From Montanilutibacter psychrotolerans (GTDB lineage Bacteria; Pseudomonadota; Gammaproteobacteria; Xanthomonadales; Xanthomonadaceae): 64,000 nucleotides of DNA. The translations under genes and the position numbers were made by a program. The notes beneath the pieces are model-generated. The model was not told where the DNA came from. It saw only the letters and a program-made list of their open reading frames with translations, and made no database searches. Below are positions 62,520 to 64,000 of this stretch, one piece after another (within the stretch, counting starts at the first letter, position 1; each line of letters opens with the position of its first letter). The DNA is taken from positions 310,001 through 374,000 of the forward strand of contig NZ_RIBS01000001.1 of NCBI RefSeq assembly GCF_003719825.1, in the 5' to 3' direction.

Positions 62520-63506
62520 TCACTTGGCCGGGCCGCTCGCCACGTCCACCGCATCGCGCGCGTCGTAGGCGTTGACGATCCGCGCGACCAGTGGATGGCG
62601 CACCACGTCTCGCGATTCGAAGAACGTGAAGCTGATGCCGTCGACGTTGTGCAACACATCCAATGCGTCCCGGAGACCGGATTTCTGGTGCTTGGGCAGG
62701 TCGATCTGGGTGAGATCGCCGGTCACCACCGCGGTGCTTCCGTAACCGATGCGGGTCAGGAACATCTTCATCTGCTCGATGGAGGTGTTCTGCGCCTCGT
62801 CGAGAATCACATAGGCATCGTTGAGCGTGCGGCCACGCATGTAGGCCAGCGGCGCAATCTCGATGACGCTTTTCTCGAGCAGCTTGACGACCTTCTCGAC
62901 GCCGAGCATCTCGTACAGCGCGTCGTACAGCGGACGTAGGTAGGGGTCGACCTTCTGGGTCAGGTCGCCGGGCAGGAAGCCGAGCTTCTCACCGGCTTCG
63001 ACCGCGGGCCGCACCAGGATCAGCCGCTGCACCCGGCCATCGTTGAGTGCCTCGACGGCGCTGGCCACGGCCAGGAAGGTCTTGCCCGTACCCGCCGGAC
63101 CGATGCCGAAATTGATGTCGTGGGTGGCGATCGCGTGCAGGTACTTGGCCTGGTTCGGCCCGCGGCCGCGGATGGTGCCGCGCTTGACGCGGATGGCAAC
63201 TTCCTGCGGTTCGATCTCGGTGCTGGCGACCTGTTCGGCGTCCACGCCGGTGAGGTGCAGGTGGATCGCCGCCTCGCTGAGGGTTTCTTCCCCTGCGTCC
63301 TTCCACAACTGGCGCAACAGGGTTTCGGTGGTGTGGACGGCCTTTGGCGGGCCGACCAGGCGAAAGACATTGCCTCGGTTGGCGATCTCGACGCCAAGGC
63401 GCAGTTCGATCATGCGCAGATGGCCGTCGAACGGCCCGGCGAGGTTGGCCAGCCGCTCGGCCTCGGGTGGGTCGAGGGTGAACTCTGAAATGGTGCGTGT
63501 TGGCAT
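62520..63506 (-). CDS. ybeZ: PhoH-family ATPase YbeZ
   Basis: A 328-residue PhoH-like protein. An N-terminal KH-like region (about 10-100) precedes the ATPase domain, with Walker A GPAGTGKT (136-143), VRPAVEAGEKLGFLPGD and Walker B YVILDEAQN. YbeZ is an RNA-associated NTPase that works with YbeY. Start: ATG 63506. It is the first gene of the ybeZ-ybeY-(corC) series. Confidence 0.94.
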   Translation of the reverse strand: MPTRTISEFTLDPPEAERLANLAGPFDGHLRMIELRLGVEIANRGNVFRLVGPPKAVHTTETLLRQLWKDAGEETLSEAAIHLHLTGVDAEQVASTEIEPQEVAIRVKRGTIRGRGPNQAKYLHAIATHDINFGIGPAGTGKTFLAVASAVEALNDGRVQRLILVRPAVEAGEKLGFLPGDLTQKVDPYLRPLYDALYEMLGVEKVVKLLEKSVIEIAPLAYMRGRTLNDAYVILDEAQNTSIEQMKMFLTRIGYGSTAVVTGDLTQIDLPKHQKSGLRDALDVLHNVDGISFTFFESRDVVRHPLVARIVNAYDARDAVDVASGPAK

Positions 63507-63695
63507 CGGCGAAAAAAGTCGTGTCGAAGGCGCGAGTGTGCCCGGAGGACCCGGTACGGTCGTGTGAGCTTGCGCCGTAGGGGGCGTTTTCGCAAAGTGC
63601 CGCCGCCGCGCACGACAGCAACGGTGCAGGCGGATCGAGTGCGCGTCACCGCCGCGCGAGACAGTCCAGGTTGCGGCACGCCTGGGCGCAGCCGT

Positions 63696-64000
63696 TCAAG
63701 CGCCGATCCGTGGCCTGCGCAGATCGCCGCCGGCCAGCCACAGGCCGATCACGGCGGTCAGCGCCCCGCCGAACAGATCCCAGGCGTAATGCTGGCCGGT
63801 GGTGACGATGCTCGGTGCCAGCAGGATCACCAGCGGCCAGACCCAACGCCGTGCCTGCGGGTATTGCGCGCAGAATCCGGCGGCAACCACCACCGGGATC
63901 GTGATGTGGCCGGAGGGGAAACAGTTGTTGTCGCCGTCCAGCGCGAACAACACCTGCCACGCGCCCTGAGTGAGCGGGTCGAGCCCATCGGGCACTCCGT
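63696..64000 (-). CDS. PAP2-family membrane phosphatase (5' part beyond window)
   Basis: The last 101 residues of a PAP2 phosphatase run off the right edge. The motif CFPSGHITIP (phosphatase motif 2) and TTGQHYAWDLFGG (motif 3, with the nucleophilic-type His and an Asp) are visible, with two or three hydrophobic helices. Likely roles are dephosphorylation of undecaprenyl or lipid phosphates in the membrane; which one cannot be told from this part. The stop at 63696 is 189 bases before ybeZ on the same strand. Confidence 0.82.
   Translation of the reverse strand, partial: GVPDGLDPLTQGAWQVLFALDGDNNCFPSGHITIPVVVAAGFCAQYPQARRWVWPLVILLAPSIVTTGQHYAWDLFGGALTAVIGLWLAGGDLRRPRIGA

Noticed and set aside
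62224-62523. A 99-codon leftward frame between ybeZ and ybeY beginning with GTG at the ybeZ stop
   Set aside because: Thr/Pro/Ala/Arg-rich low-complexity product without motifs; probably non-coding spacer.

Overview
The window is high-GC DNA with dense coding on both strands. Several features point to a Xanthomonadaceae gammaproteobacterium, most likely Lysobacter-like. These are a fused aspartokinase/diaminopimelate decarboxylase gene (lysAC), the MurL/MurD2 route to D-glutamate in peptidoglycan, a CueR-controlled copA, the rmlBACD cluster, and many secreted or periplasmic peptidases. No phage, insertion sequence, tRNA, rRNA or CRISPR array was recognised.

Layout. 1-7.9 kb: an EF-G-like GTPase (cut by the left edge), osmC, a secreted glycine-zipper protein, the copA-cueR operon with a clear CueR operator, and two tandem PhzF-family genes. 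8.0-13.4 kb: a translationally overlapping lysAC-murL-murD2 operon joining diaminopimelate synthesis to the D-Glu step of the peptidoglycan stem. 13.5-16.4 kb: a secreted dienelactone-hydrolase-like protein, ispB and ssb. 16.5-18.6 kb: a MarR regulator followed by an aldehyde dehydrogenase, with two palindromic operators between them.

18.7-28.8 kb looks like a collagen/hydroxyproline utilisation locus. A leftward operon encodes a pyrroline-4-hydroxy-2-carboxylate deaminase, a 4-hydroxyproline epimerase, a semialdehyde dehydrogenase and a GntR regulator. Rightward genes encode an FAD amino-acid oxidase, an M24 proline peptidase and a secreted M9 collagenase. A perfect palindrome sits in the divergent promoter region. 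28.9-31.6 kb: a TSUP transporter and a DUF885 metallopeptidase.

31.9-39.0 kb: a tight five-gene unit encoding a TonB-dependent receptor, a YfiR-like periplasmic protein, a CHASE8-type histidine kinase, a single-domain response regulator, and a REC-PAS-GAF-GGDEF-EAL protein whose GGDEF site is degenerate. This looks like outer-membrane-to-c-di-GMP signalling. 39.4-42.9 kb: rmlBACD (dTDP-L-rhamnose).

43.1-56.6 kb is dominated by peptide use: three S9 serine peptidases, a POT di/tripeptide transporter, a DUF819 membrane protein, and cstA-yjiX. A 1.1 kb array of ten copies of a palindromic repeat separates the second S9 gene from the POT gene. 56.7-64 kb: corA, a DUF4105 (Lnb-like) membrane protein, corC, an unrecognised secreted Cys-containing protein, ybeY, ybeZ/phoH and a partial PAP2 phosphatase. 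The ybeZ-ybeY-corC order is the classical one, but the DUF4105 gene stands where lnt normally follows corC.

The GC bias opens very long antisense frames opposite real genes; these were not annotated.
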